DNA from: PLA3 sp964592235
GTDB lineage: Bacteria > Planctomycetota > Phycisphaerae > UBA1845 > UTPLA1
Assembly: GCA_964592235.1 (NCBI GenBank)
Contig: CAZQCF010000010.1
Coordinates: forward strand, 62,001 to 126,000
Reading direction: 5' to 3'
Length of the DNA stretch: 64,000 nt
Part shown: positions 1 through 7,466 of the stretch, one piece after another
Layout: the number at the start of each line of letters is the position of its first letter
How positions within the stretch are numbered: position 1 is the stretch's first letter
Program-made: the position numbers and the translations under genes
Notes under the pieces: model-generated
What the model was told of the DNA's origin: nothing
Databases searched by the model: none
Seen by the model: the letters and a program-made list of their open reading frames with translations, nothing else

Positions 1-174
1 GCCCGCCGTCGCCGCGGCGGTGCCGAGGTTGGAGGCCGTCGCGCTGGAGGAGGCCTCGCCGGCGCGAACCGTCGAAGCGAGCAGCATCAGGCTCATCGCC
101 GAAGCCGCGCCCATCGCGAGCAACTTGTGAAGTCGGCTGGTTTCGAGTTTCAGGGTGGCGGTTGCAAGGGTCAT
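1..174 (-). CDS. Secreted Ala/Ser-rich protein, N-terminal fragment
   Basis: The reading frame enters from the left edge, so only the first 58 residues are visible. They begin with a charged N-terminus, then a hydrophobic stretch (about residues 17-36) ending in VRA before GEASSS, which looks like a Sec signal peptide cleaved after residue 38. The mature part starts with alternating Ser/Ala/Thr residues. An upstream GGAAA on the minus strand supports the ATG at 174. The signal-peptide end and the first mature residues (RA-GE) match the gene immediately upstream on the same strand, so the two look like tandem paralogues. The family is not recognised and no function is assigned. Confidence 0.6.
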   Translation of the reverse strand, partial: MTLATATLKLETSRLHKLLAMGAASAMSLMLLASTVRAGEASSSATASNLGTAAATAG

Positions 175-382
175 GGCACATTTTCCTTTCGGGGTCGGCC
201 CGATGGCACTCATCGGGCGTCATTTGTTAGATGTCTGAACTACGTCATGGTTAGTGAGAACTCCTCGGTTTTGATCGCTCGACCCGGGCGAGATGCCCCG
301 ACCACGATCTTGAGCCTTGTCCCGGCCGGCCGCCGTCGCAACACCCCCGCGGCGACGACCGGCCCGGAATCATTGCTCATTG
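175..382. other. Intergenic spacer between two Ala/Ser-rich secreted protein genes
   Basis: This spacer lies between two minus-strand genes. No convincing ORF, RNA gene or terminator hairpin was seen. It should hold the ribosome-binding site of the left gene and possibly its promoter. Confidence 0.4.
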
Positions 383-1105
383 TCATCGACCGCGTGCGTC
401 AACCTTGACCGCTTCCGACATGTTGCGGCCGAAGTTGGTCGCCCGGCTGATCGCCGTCACGTTCGCCCGGCTGGCCCGGCCGCGGCCGCTCATGCTGACG
501 CCGAGGCTGTTGGACTGGGCCGAGCTGAAGAACCGCGAGCCGGCCACAGCGCGAACGTTGCTGTCGGCGCGACCACCGAACGTATCGGCGACCGAATCGC
601 TGACCGCCGTTGCCCGGCCGCCGAAGGCACCATCGCTCTCGGCATGGCTGTCACTCGTGGCGACGCCAAACCGGCTTAACGAAAGCGAACTGCTGCGGCT
701 ATCGGCAACCGCGTTGAACCGCGAATCGGCATCGGCACGGCTGTTGCTGATCGACACGCCGCGGATCGCCGCCGCGTTTGAGTCGCTGTAGGCGACGGCG
801 CGACCGCCGAAGACTCCCCGCGCTGTGGCGGCGGAGTTCGACACCGCCAGGCCGCCGTCGGCAATCGCGTTGGCATTGCTGACCGCCAGTCCCCGGCCGA
901 TTCCAACAGCCCGCGAGTCGGCGATGGCGCGGCCGCCGTTGGTGGCCGCGGCGGTGGCGTAAGCGTTGCCGTTTCCGACGCCGACGGCGGTCGCGCTGGC
1001 GGATCCGCCGTTCGAGGAGATGCTGGTGGCGACGACCTCTCCGGCACGGGCCATGGAGACCATCGCGAGGCAGGTGACGATTGAGAGCAGCTTCGTTCGC
1101 ATCAT
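383..1105 (-). CDS. Secreted repetitive Ala/Ser/Gly-rich protein
   Basis: The 240-residue product has a clear signal peptide (MMRTKLLSIVTCLAMVSMARA, cleavage about residue 21). Nearly all the rest is small residues, with Ala or Ser often at every second position, broken by recurring FGGRA, NGGRA, ADSR and AVSN units. That alternation resembles a beta-roll or beta-solenoid head such as in trimeric adhesins, but no coiled stalk or membrane anchor is seen. AAGGAG sits about 8 nt before the ATG at 1105 and fixes this start; the reading frame is open further upstream but has no ribosome-binding site. It is tandem with a similar gene at the window edge. Surface or extracellular structural role is inference; no family recognised. 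Confidence 0.65.
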   Translation of the reverse strand: MMRTKLLSIVTCLAMVSMARAGEVVATSISSNGGSASATAVGVGNGNAYATAAATNGGRAIADSRAVGIGRGLAVSNANAIADGGLAVSNSAATARGVFGGRAVAYSDSNAAAIRGVSISNSRADADSRFNAVADSRSSSLSLSRFGVATSDSHAESDGAFGGRATAVSDSVADTFGGRADSNVRAVAGSRFFSSAQSNSLGVSMSGRGRASRANVTAISRATNFGRNMSEAVKVDARGR

Positions 1106-1293
1106 GGGACTCGCTCCTTTCGTATCAGAGCCTTGTGGAGACACCGTGTTCGGACCCGCTCGATCGAAGCTTCGTGTGGGTTCCATCGCTAGACACCTGT
1201 CGGGCCGCCGGGTTGGCGCAGTTGCCGGGAAACCGGCGTGCGGCGACAATGCGCCGTCGAGCCAATCAGAAACTTGTTACGAGGAAATTCACC

Positions 1294-3282
1294 ATGCGTA
1301 CCTATCGTTTGGGATTGAGCGGTGTCGTCGCGGCTTGGGTCATTTACAACAGCCTGGTCGGCGCGGGGTTATCGGTGCGGGCCGAGGAGCGCGCGGGCAA
1401 GTCGGACGTTGCCCGGCGCGAGGTCGGCGAAGTCATTCTCGAAAATGTGCCCGAGATTCCGGCCGCCCTGCGCGATCGCATGAATCAGTATCTGAACATG
1501 CGCGCCGCGGGAATTCTCGATTTCGAGGAATCGACCGGCGCGATTCTCATCTCCACGCGCTTCGGCAACACCGACCAACTGCACATCGTCGATGCACCGA
1601 TGGGCGCGCGGCGGCAGATCACCTTTTTCGATGAGCCGGTGCGAAGCGGCGCCTTCGTGCCGGGCAGCAAGGGCCGCAAGCTGTTCTACATGATGGACAA
1701 GGGCGGCTCGGAATATAACCAGATTTACCTGCTCAACCTCGACGACGGCACCAGCCGCATGCTGACCGACGGCAAGAGCCGCAACGAAGCGCTCACTGTC
1801 TCGCACGACGGCTCGCGCATCGCCTTTGCCAGCTCCCTCCGGAACGGAAAAGATACGGACATCTATCTCGCCGACTCGCCCGATTACAAACCGCGCCTGG
1901 CCATCGAAGCCGCCGGCGCGTACTACCCCATCACGTTCAGCCCCGACGCCAAGCAGATCTCCTTCATCGAATACATCTCCGAGAAGGTCGCCTACATCCA
2001 CGTCATGGACACGGCCACCGGCAAGGCCAGGACGATCAGCAGCCGGGATGAGAAGTTCGCCTATGGCGGCGGCGCGTTCTCGGCCGACGGCAAGCATCTG
2101 TACTTCACATCCGATCGCGGCGGACAGTTCCACGTGCTTTATCGCCGCGACCTCGCATCGGGCGCCGACACCGCCATCACGACGAATCTGCCCTGGGATG
2201 TTGAGGGAATCGAAGTCTCTCCGGCCGGTGATTACGTCGCCTTCTCCGCCAACGAGGACGGCCAGTCGCGACTTTACCTGATACGTCCGGATTCGGCGGG
2301 CTATGAGCCGGTCTCGGCGCTGCCGATGGGCGTGCTGGGCGGACTGAAGTTTTCCAATGACGGCAAACGGCTGGGTTTGAGCCTTCAAACGCCGACCGGG
2401 CCGTCGGATGTTCACGTCTATACGCCGGCCGACGGAAAGCTGACCCGCTGGACGCAGAGCGAGTTGGGCGGGCTGAACACCGACCGATTCATCACGCCGC
2501 AGCGCATCGCGTTCCCCACGTTTGACCAGGTCGACGGCAAGCCGCGCATGATCCCCGCGTATTACTACCGCCCGCGCGGCAAGGGACCTTTCCCGGTCAT
2601 CATCAACATCCACGGCGGGCCGGAGGCACAGGAGCGGGCGACGTTCAAGGGCATCGCGCAGTATTGGGCGAGCGAGTCGAACATCGCCGTGATCGTGCCG
2701 AACGTGCGCGGATCGACGGGCTACGGGCGCGACTATCACATGCTGGATGACGGCTTCAACCGTGAAGACAGCGTGAAGGACATCGGCGCGTTGCTGGACT
2801 GGATCGGTAAGCAGGACGAGCTGGATGCGAAGCGCGTGGCGGTGTACGGCGGGTCGTACGGCGGGTACATGGTGCTGGCGTGCCTGACGCACTACGCCGA
2901 TCGGATTAAGGCCGGCGTCGATATCGTCGGCATCGCGAACTTCGTGACGTTCCTCGAGAAGACGGCCCCCTACCGGCGCGACCTGCGCCGGGTGGAGTAC
3001 GGCGACGAGAGCGATCCGAAGATGCGCGAGTTCCTGACGAAGATCAGTCCGCTCAACAGCGCCGACAAGATCACCAGCGCGTTGTATGTGCAGCACGGGG
3101 CCAACGACCCGCGTGTGCCGGCCTACGAAGCCGAGCAGATCGTCAAGACCATGCGCGAGAAGGGCCGCACCGTCTGGTACATGCTGGCGAAGGACGAGGG
3201 GCACGGCTTCGCCAAGAAGGCCAATCGGGACCTGGCGCTGCTCTCGGCGGTGATGTTTCTGGATGACCAGTTGAAAAAGTAA
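1294..3282 (+). CDS. Exported S9-family prolyl oligopeptidase-like serine peptidase
   Basis: The 662-residue protein has an N-terminal signal peptide (about residues 1-28), then a WD40/TolB-like beta-propeller (repeated FSPDAK, FSADGK and VSPAGD-type blades), then a C-terminal alpha/beta-hydrolase catalytic domain from about residue 410. The nucleophile motif GGSYGGY places Ser521. Asp605 (HGANDPRVP) and His637 (DEGHGF) complete the triad. The family cleaves short peptides, mostly dipeptidyl- or acylaminoacyl-type. Export suggests scavenging of extracellular or periplasmic peptides. GAGGAAA at 1281 precedes the ATG at 1294, so the in-frame extension upstream is rejected. No operon partner. 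Confidence 0.9.
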   Translation: MRTYRLGLSGVVAAWVIYNSLVGAGLSVRAEERAGKSDVARREVGEVILENVPEIPAALRDRMNQYLNMRAAGILDFEESTGAILISTRFGNTDQLHIVDAPMGARRQITFFDEPVRSGAFVPGSKGRKLFYMMDKGGSEYNQIYLLNLDDGTSRMLTDGKSRNEALTVSHDGSRIAFASSLRNGKDTDIYLADSPDYKPRLAIEAAGAYYPITFSPDAKQISFIEYISEKVAYIHVMDTATGKARTISSRDEKFAYGGGAFSADGKHLYFTSDRGGQFHVLYRRDLASGADTAITTNLPWDVEGIEVSPAGDYVAFSANEDGQSRLYLIRPDSAGYEPVSALPMGVLGGLKFSNDGKRLGLSLQTPTGPSDVHVYTPADGKLTRWTQSELGGLNTDRFITPQRIAFPTFDQVDGKPRMIPAYYYRPRGKGPFPVIINIHGGPEAQERATFKGIAQYWASESNIAVIVPNVRGSTGYGRDYHMLDDGFNREDSVKDIGALLDWIGKQDELDAKRVAVYGGSYGGYMVLACLTHYADRIKAGVDIVGIANFVTFLEKTAPYRRDLRRVEYGDESDPKMREFLTKISPLNSADKITSALYVQHGANDPRVPAYEAEQIVKTMREKGRTVWYMLAKDEGHGFAKKANRDLALLSAVMFLDDQLKK

Positions 3283-3332
3283 GAAATGGCGTTCACGAGC
3301 GAGCTTCGTGGCATCGGATCGATCAGGATCAG

Positions 3333-3424
3333 TGAGCCGCGAGCTTCAGCTCGCGCGGCGCTGAAGTGCGCATAAACGCTTCACGAACCAATGATGTGCC
3401 GCGCGGGCTGAAGCCCGCGGCTCA
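3333..3424. repeat. Compound palindromic (BIME-like) element 1
   Basis: Two 27-bp arms (3333-3359 and 3398-3424) are inverted copies with two differences. Each arm is itself a hairpin: GCGAGC/GCTCGC in the left arm and GCGGGC/GCCCGC in the right, each with a 4-nt loop. The two differences keep pairing inside each small hairpin. The spacer is 38 bp. This paired-palindrome layout is that of bacterial interspersed mosaic elements made from REP units. It sits between the S9 peptidase and a DUF1801 gene and could also act as a terminator. Confidence 0.75.
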
Positions 3425-3486
3425 TTGCGTCGACAGTTGTCTCGGCATTCGTCATTGCCGTTAGTCGAAACTTAGGAGCTGGTTAC

Positions 3487-4044
3487 ATGCAGAGCAAAGC
3501 CAAAACGGCGAAGGACTACCTCGCCGAACTTCCCCCCGATCGCCGCGCCGCCATCGAGGCGGTGCGACAAGTGATTCTCAAGAACCTCAAGGGCGGCTAC
3601 GAAGAGGGTATGACTTACGGCATGATCGGCTATTACGTGCCGCACAGCCTCTACCCCGCGGGGTATCACTGCGATCCGAAGATGCCGCTTCCGTTTGCGG
3701 GCCTTGCTTCGCAGAAGCAGCACATGTCGCTCTACCTGATGAGCATGTATGACTGCGCTGACGGCATTGGCGAATTCCGAAAGGCTTGGGCCAAGACCGG
3801 CAAGAAGCTGGACATGGGCAAATGTTGCATCCGCTTCAAGAAGCTCGACGATCTCGCGCTCGATCTGATCGGCAAGTCGATCGCGAACATGCCGGTCAAG
3901 AAGTGGATCGAGTACTACGAAACGTCGCTGCGCGATCATCGCAAGAAGAAGCCGGCGAAAAAGAAGCCCGCCAAGCCCGCGCCCGCTGCCAAACCCAGGA
4001 AGGCGGCAGCTTCGAAAGCACAAAGCCGATCCAAAGCGAAGTAG
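3487..4044 (+). CDS. DUF1801 (YdhG-like) protein with a Lys/Ala-rich tail
   Basis: The 185-residue protein matches the DUF1801 fold: an N-terminal helical segment (KDYLAELPPDRRAAIEAV), then EGMTYGMIGYYVP and a C-terminal DLIGKSIANMPVKKWIEYYE. Members are small, widespread and without an established biochemical function. From about residue 150 the protein changes to a basic tail of repeated KKPAK and PAKP units, resembling histone H1-type tails and possibly giving nucleic-acid binding. TTAGGAG at about 3472-3478 precedes the ATG. It stands alone between two palindromic elements. Confidence 0.8.
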   Translation: MQSKAKTAKDYLAELPPDRRAAIEAVRQVILKNLKGGYEEGMTYGMIGYYVPHSLYPAGYHCDPKMPLPFAGLASQKQHMSLYLMSMYDCADGIGEFRKAWAKTGKKLDMGKCCIRFKKLDDLALDLIGKSIANMPVKKWIEYYETSLRDHRKKKPAKKKPAKPAPAAKPRKAAASKAQSRSKAK

Positions 4045-4069
4045 TCTGGCGGCCGAATGCCGTGCACGC

Positions 4070-4150
4070 CATTCAGAGCCGGCTCGCATCGAGCCGGAAG
4101 ATGAGAGATTCTCGCCCGCTCACCGGGGCGACACGCCCCGGCTCTGAATG
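4070..4150. repeat. Compound palindromic (BIME-like) element 2
   Basis: Outer inverted repeats CATTCAGAG (4070-4078) and CTCTGAATG (4142-4150) enclose two perfect hairpins. The first is CCGGCTCG/CGAGCCGG at 4079-4097 with loop CAT; the second is CCGGGGCG/CGCCCCGG at 4123-4141 with loop ACA. Both have 8-bp stems and 3-nt loops. It lies between a + gene and the end of argH, so it may work as a bidirectional terminator. The architecture matches the element at 3333-3424 although the sequence differs. Confidence 0.75.
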
Positions 4151-4202
4151 AGCGCGATTCATGTGCATCGCGATTCATCTGGAGCGCGAATCTTTCGGTC
4201 GT

Positions 4203-5519
4203 TCAGGAAGCACCGTGGCGGCGAATCAATTCATCCGCCACACGGCGCGTTTCATCGGGCGATGCGCTGCCCGCGGTTTGATACGAAGTAGTCGCGGCGA
4301 GCGGGTCGAGTTTCGTCGCGCCGCCGGATTCCGGCCGCGCCCCGCCTTGCGCCCGCGCCGCCACGGCGTGGTGCGCCTCGCGCAGCGGAACCCCCTCGCG
4401 CACAAGCTGCTCCATGCGAAGCGTCGCGAAAATGTCCCCCTCCTGCATCGATGCCGCCAGCCGGGTCGCGTCGAAATCCAGCGATCCGACAAATGCTTGA
4501 AGCAATTCGCAGAGGTACAGCGTCTTGGCCGTCGCATCGCGCACGATCGGCTTGATGCATTGCAAATCCCGGTTGTATCCCGAAGGCAACCCCTTGAGCA
4601 GCAGCATCGCGTGATGGTGCGCCGCCGGCAGCGCCGCCGCCTCGCCGCGAAGCAATTCCATCGCGTCGGGATTGAGCTTGTTCGGCATCATCGACGAACC
4701 GGTCGCAAACGCCGCGGGGTAGCGCGTCCAGCGCAGCGGCGACTGCGAAAAAAGAATGATGTCGGCCGCGAAGGATTGAAGATGCAGTGCGCACTGCGCC
4801 GCCAGCGCCAGCCACTCCACGCACTCATCGCGCATCGACGTGTCGTACAGCGCATTGAGCGACGGCTGCTCGAAGCCCAGCTCGCGCGCGAGGATCGCCC
4901 GGTCAAGCGCGATCGAAGAACCCGCCACGGCCCCCGCCCCCAGCGGACAGTGCCGCCGCCATTGCGACACGTGGAACGCCGCGGCCTCCGCAATACGATC
5001 CAGCGCCACGGCGTACCGCAGCGCCCAGAACCCCGCGCTGCCCGGCGCGGCGAACTGCGTGTGCGTCATCATCGGCATCGGCAGATCGGCCCAATCCTTC
5101 GCGCGGCGCGCCAGGAGCGCGACCAGCGACCCGAGCTTCGCGCCGAAGCGCTCGCCCGCATCAATCACGAACATCCGCAGCAGCGTCGCCACCTGGTCAT
5201 TGCGCGATCGCGCCGTGTGAATCTTTCGGCCCGCCTCGCCGGCGGCTTCGATCAACTTCGCCTCGACCCACGTGTGGAGGTCCTCGGCGGGCGAGTCGGG
5301 GCAGGGCGCGCCGACCCATTGCGTCTCCATCGCATTCAGCGCGCGCAACAGCGCCGCCGATTCGTCGGCCGTCAGGATCGCCGCAGCGGCAAGGGCCTTC
5401 GCGCTGGCCCGCTGCAAACGAAGCTCAAACGGCAGCAGGAACCAGTCGTCGCGCAGGCTGGTGTTCACCTGTGCGAAGATCGGATGCAGCGGTGTGTCTT
5501 GTTGCCAAAGCGTGGACAT
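4203..5519 (-). CDS. argH: Argininosuccinate lyase
   Basis: It splits argininosuccinate into arginine and fumarate, the last step of arginine synthesis, in the cytosol. The 438-residue product (typical about 460) carries HTARSRNDQV (residues 101-110), the THTQ motif around His153 and the fumarase-superfamily signature GSSMMPNKLNPD (274-285) that holds the mobile catalytic serine loop. The start at 5519 is set by GGAGG 6 nt before the ATG and by alignment of MSTLWQ with the usual ArgH start. The gene begins 95 nt inside the end of argG in another frame. It is third in the argR-argG-argH operon, so translational coupling is likely. Confidence 0.95.
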   Translation of the reverse strand: MSTLWQQDTPLHPIFAQVNTSLRDDWFLLPFELRLQRASAKALAAAAILTADESAALLRALNAMETQWVGAPCPDSPAEDLHTWVEAKLIEAAGEAGRKIHTARSRNDQVATLLRMFVIDAGERFGAKLGSLVALLARRAKDWADLPMPMMTHTQFAAPGSAGFWALRYAVALDRIAEAAAFHVSQWRRHCPLGAGAVAGSSIALDRAILARELGFEQPSLNALYDTSMRDECVEWLALAAQCALHLQSFAADIILFSQSPLRWTRYPAAFATGSSMMPNKLNPDAMELLRGEAAALPAAHHHAMLLLKGLPSGYNRDLQCIKPIVRDATAKTLYLCELLQAFVGSLDFDATRLAASMQEGDIFATLRMEQLVREGVPLREAHHAVAARAQGGARPESGGATKLDPLAATTSYQTAGSASPDETRRVADELIRRHGAS

Positions 5520-6738
5520 TCCCCGCCTCCGGTGCGGACCGCCCGACGGCCGTGAGCCAGGCCAGCCGGATGAATCCGTCGGCATCTTTATGGGAAAAGG
5601 TGCTTTCTTCAAACGTGGCGAGGCGCTGGCTGAAGATGGCCTGCGGCGCGTCGATCTTCGCGACGTATGGCGAATGCGACAGATCAAGGGTGACCGCGCC
5701 GCTCAAGTGCACCATGACCGCGTCGGCCGCGCGCTCCAGCACGACGCGCTGGTCGGAGAAATACTCCCCGCGGTAGATCGTCGCGCCGTAGTCGCGGCCC
5801 AGCGCGGCGTAATGATCGTACAGCGGCTTGTTGAGGCAGGTGCGCGCGAGGGCATCGGCCGCGGTGTGCAGCAGCCTGGCCGCGGGGTTGATGTACAGCC
5901 CGCGCGACTTGATTCCCGTGAAGCGGTTCTCAATCACGAGGTCCCACGCCCACGGCGCCGCGCGATAACGATGATTCAACGTCGAGATCAATTCGCCCAT
6001 TTCCATCGCGGCGCCGTCCAGCGCGACGGGAACGCCGCGATCGAATTGAATCGTTGTTTTCTTCGCGGCATGCGGCACGGAGCAAGCGGTCGATACGCCG
6101 CCGGCGAAGCGTGTCGCAACCGCCGCCAGCACCTCGTTCACGTCCACGTCGGCCGCCGGGTCCTCCAGCGCGCCGCCCTCGACCGACAGGTGCCAGAGGT
6201 TCTCATCCATGCTGTAGGTTTTGGTCAGTTCGAAATCGTCCTCGATGCCGTGCGCGCGGATGTAGTCGATCAGGTCCTTGCGGCCGGACAGATCCCAGAT
6301 TTTCCACGGGGCCACAACGGGCATCTCCGGCGCGAGCGAGCGATAGGCGAACTCGAAGCGAATCTGATCGTTACCCTTGCCGGTCGCGCCGTGAGCCAGC
6401 GTCGCCCCGCCCAGCTCGCGCGCGCGGCGGACCTGCTCCAGCGCGATGAACGGCCGAGCTAGCGCCGTGCCGAGACGGTACGTGCCTTCATACGTCGCCG
6501 CCAACCCGGCCGCGTACGGCAGGATCGCGTTGCACATCAGCGGTCGGGCGTCGCGCGCGACGGCGGTCTTCGCGCCGAGGCGCAGGGCCTTCTCACAAAG
6601 GGCCGTGACGTCTTCCTCCTGGCCGACATCGACCAGCACGGCATGGACGTCGTAGCCCTGCTCGCGCAGCCAGACAACGATGGCGGTGGTGTCCAGCCCG
6701 CCGGAGTAAGCAAGGACGCAGTTCTTACGTTCGCTCAT
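5425..6738 (-). CDS. argG: Argininosuccinate synthase
   Basis: It joins citrulline and aspartate using ATP to give argininosuccinate. The 437-residue protein starts MSERKNCVLAYSGGLDT, where SGGLDT (residues 12-17) is the PP-loop ATP-binding motif, followed by the citrulline/aspartate-site motif ATGKGNDQIRFE. The start at 6738 is chosen because upstream in-frame sequence belongs to argR; it overlaps the end of argR by 14 bp. The last roughly 30 residues are encoded in DNA shared with argH and have no clear family counterpart, so the normal enzyme core probably ends near the argH ribosome-binding site. Expected to be controlled by ArgR through the upstream operator. Confidence 0.95.
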   Translation of the reverse strand: MSERKNCVLAYSGGLDTTAIVVWLREQGYDVHAVLVDVGQEEDVTALCEKALRLGAKTAVARDARPLMCNAILPYAAGLAATYEGTYRLGTALARPFIALEQVRRARELGGATLAHGATGKGNDQIRFEFAYRSLAPEMPVVAPWKIWDLSGRKDLIDYIRAHGIEDDFELTKTYSMDENLWHLSVEGGALEDPAADVDVNEVLAAVATRFAGGVSTACSVPHAAKKTTIQFDRGVPVALDGAAMEMGELISTLNHRYRAAPWAWDLVIENRFTGIKSRGLYINPAARLLHTAADALARTCLNKPLYDHYAALGRDYGATIYRGEYFSDQRVVLERAADAVMVHLSGAVTLDLSHSPYVAKIDAPQAIFSQRLATFEESTFSHKDADGFIRLAWLTAVGRSAPEAGNVHALATRHTAASDLRTGEHQPARRLVPAAV

Positions 6739-7213
6739 TCTTGTCTCCAAACCACTTTTCCAAACGGCGCAAGGCGACGGTCTGCGACCGCCGATTCGCC
6801 GTAGCAAGAAAAATCGTGTCATCCCCCGCGACGCTTGCGACGATCGCCGGCTCACGGGCCTGATCAATCGCGACGCCGACCGCCTGGGCCATGCCCGTCG
6901 TTGTGCGCAGGACGATCAGGTGCGGCCCGCAGACGGTGAACCGTTGCACGGCCGCCGCCATGGACGGCGGGTTCCCGCGCGTCGGCTCCAGCACCGGGCG
7001 GCGATGCGCGGCGACGGTCTCGGGGAGCGGCAGTTCGTACCGACCGGACACCTTACGCACTCCCAGCTCGCGCAGGTCGCGGCTCAAGGTCGATTGATCG
7101 ACCGCCAGCCCGCGGCCGCGCAGGGCCTTGCGCAGGTCGGCCTGGGTCCGGGCCTGCCCGGCCCGCACGAGCCGCCGTAATTCCGCGTGTCGCTGCGTCT
7201 TGGTCGCATCCAT
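6725..7213 (-). CDS. argR: Arginine repressor ArgR
   Basis: The 162-residue ArgR/AhrC protein has an N-terminal winged helix (about residues 10-65, with ADLRKAL and STLSRDLRELGV) and a C-terminal hexamerisation/arginine-binding domain with the GDDT motif at 130-133. In the family, arginine-bound hexamers bind paired ARG boxes. The ATG at 7213 is preferred over an in-frame ATG at 7228. It has no Shine-Dalgarno sequence, but TATAAT ends exactly 6 nt before it, as expected for a leaderless message. First gene of the argR-argG-argH operon, overlapping argG by 14 bp. Confidence 0.92.
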   Translation of the reverse strand: MDATKTQRHAELRRLVRAGQARTQADLRKALRGRGLAVDQSTLSRDLRELGVRKVSGRYELPLPETVAAHRRPVLEPTRGNPPSMAAAVQRFTVCGPHLIVLRTTTGMAQAVGVAIDQAREPAIVASVAGDDTIFLATANRRSQTVALRRLEKWFGDKNERT

Positions 7214-7219
7214 CCCGGG

Positions 7220-7247
7220 ATTATACATATTATGTCACAGTTTGCAA
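7220..7247 (-). promoter_or_regulatory. argR promoter, probably giving a leaderless mRNA
   Basis: Read on the minus strand, TTGCAA (7247-7242, 4/6 match to -35) is followed by a 16-bp spacer and TATAAT (7225-7220, 6/6). Six bases (CCCGGG) then separate the -10 box from the ATG at 7213, so the predicted +1 is the A of the start codon. No Shine-Dalgarno sequence is present, which is consistent with leaderless initiation. The transcription start is inferred. Confidence 0.7.
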
Positions 7248-7257
7248 CATAATATGT
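7225..7257. promoter_or_regulatory. Probable ArgR operator: paired AT-rich boxes
   Basis: A perfect inverted repeat has 11-bp arms, ACATATTATGT (7225-7235) and ACATAATATGT (7247-7257), with an 11-bp spacer. Each arm is itself nearly palindromic. Start-to-start distance is 22 bp, about two helical turns, as for paired ARG boxes. One arm touches the -10 box and the other lies at the upstream edge of the -35 box, so binding would block RNA polymerase. In this GC-rich DNA the AT-rich boxes stand out. Binding by ArgR itself is inferred from position. Confidence 0.7.
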
Positions 7258-7387
7258 GGAACGATTTCTTGGGGTCGCTGCTGACCGAAGCCGCCGGGTG
7301 ACGGCCGGTTACGTCAGGACAACTCAAACAACTCATCGTGACATGGGCCGTGTGGTAGGAACATAATCGCACGGTAAATTGAGGTGA

Positions 7388-7417
7388 CCCGGCGCTCCCT
7401 GACGGTCGCGGCTCGGA
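7388..7417. repeat. Dispersed 30-bp repeat, copy 1
   Basis: These 30 bases match 52052-52081 with a single difference, at the 13th base of the copy (G here, T there), in the same orientation. The stretch begins CCCGGCGCTCC and ends CGCGGCTCGGA. Both copies lie in intergenic DNA close to the 3' end of a minus-strand gene. The function is unknown; a mobile or REP-type element is likely. Confidence 0.7.
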
Positions 7418-7466
7418 CCAAGCCGCGGTGGAGCGGCCCGGTCTGCATGTTGGCAGGATGCTTTCG

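Noticed and set aside
1369..3204. Long open frame (611 codons) on the minus strand opposite the S9 peptidase
   Set aside because: It is the antisense shadow of a gene with a full catalytic triad; its translation is His/Arg/Val-rich without any domain.
4161..5555. Long open frame on the + strand opposite argH
   Set aside because: Arginine-rich antisense shadow; argH motifs on the other strand are unambiguous.
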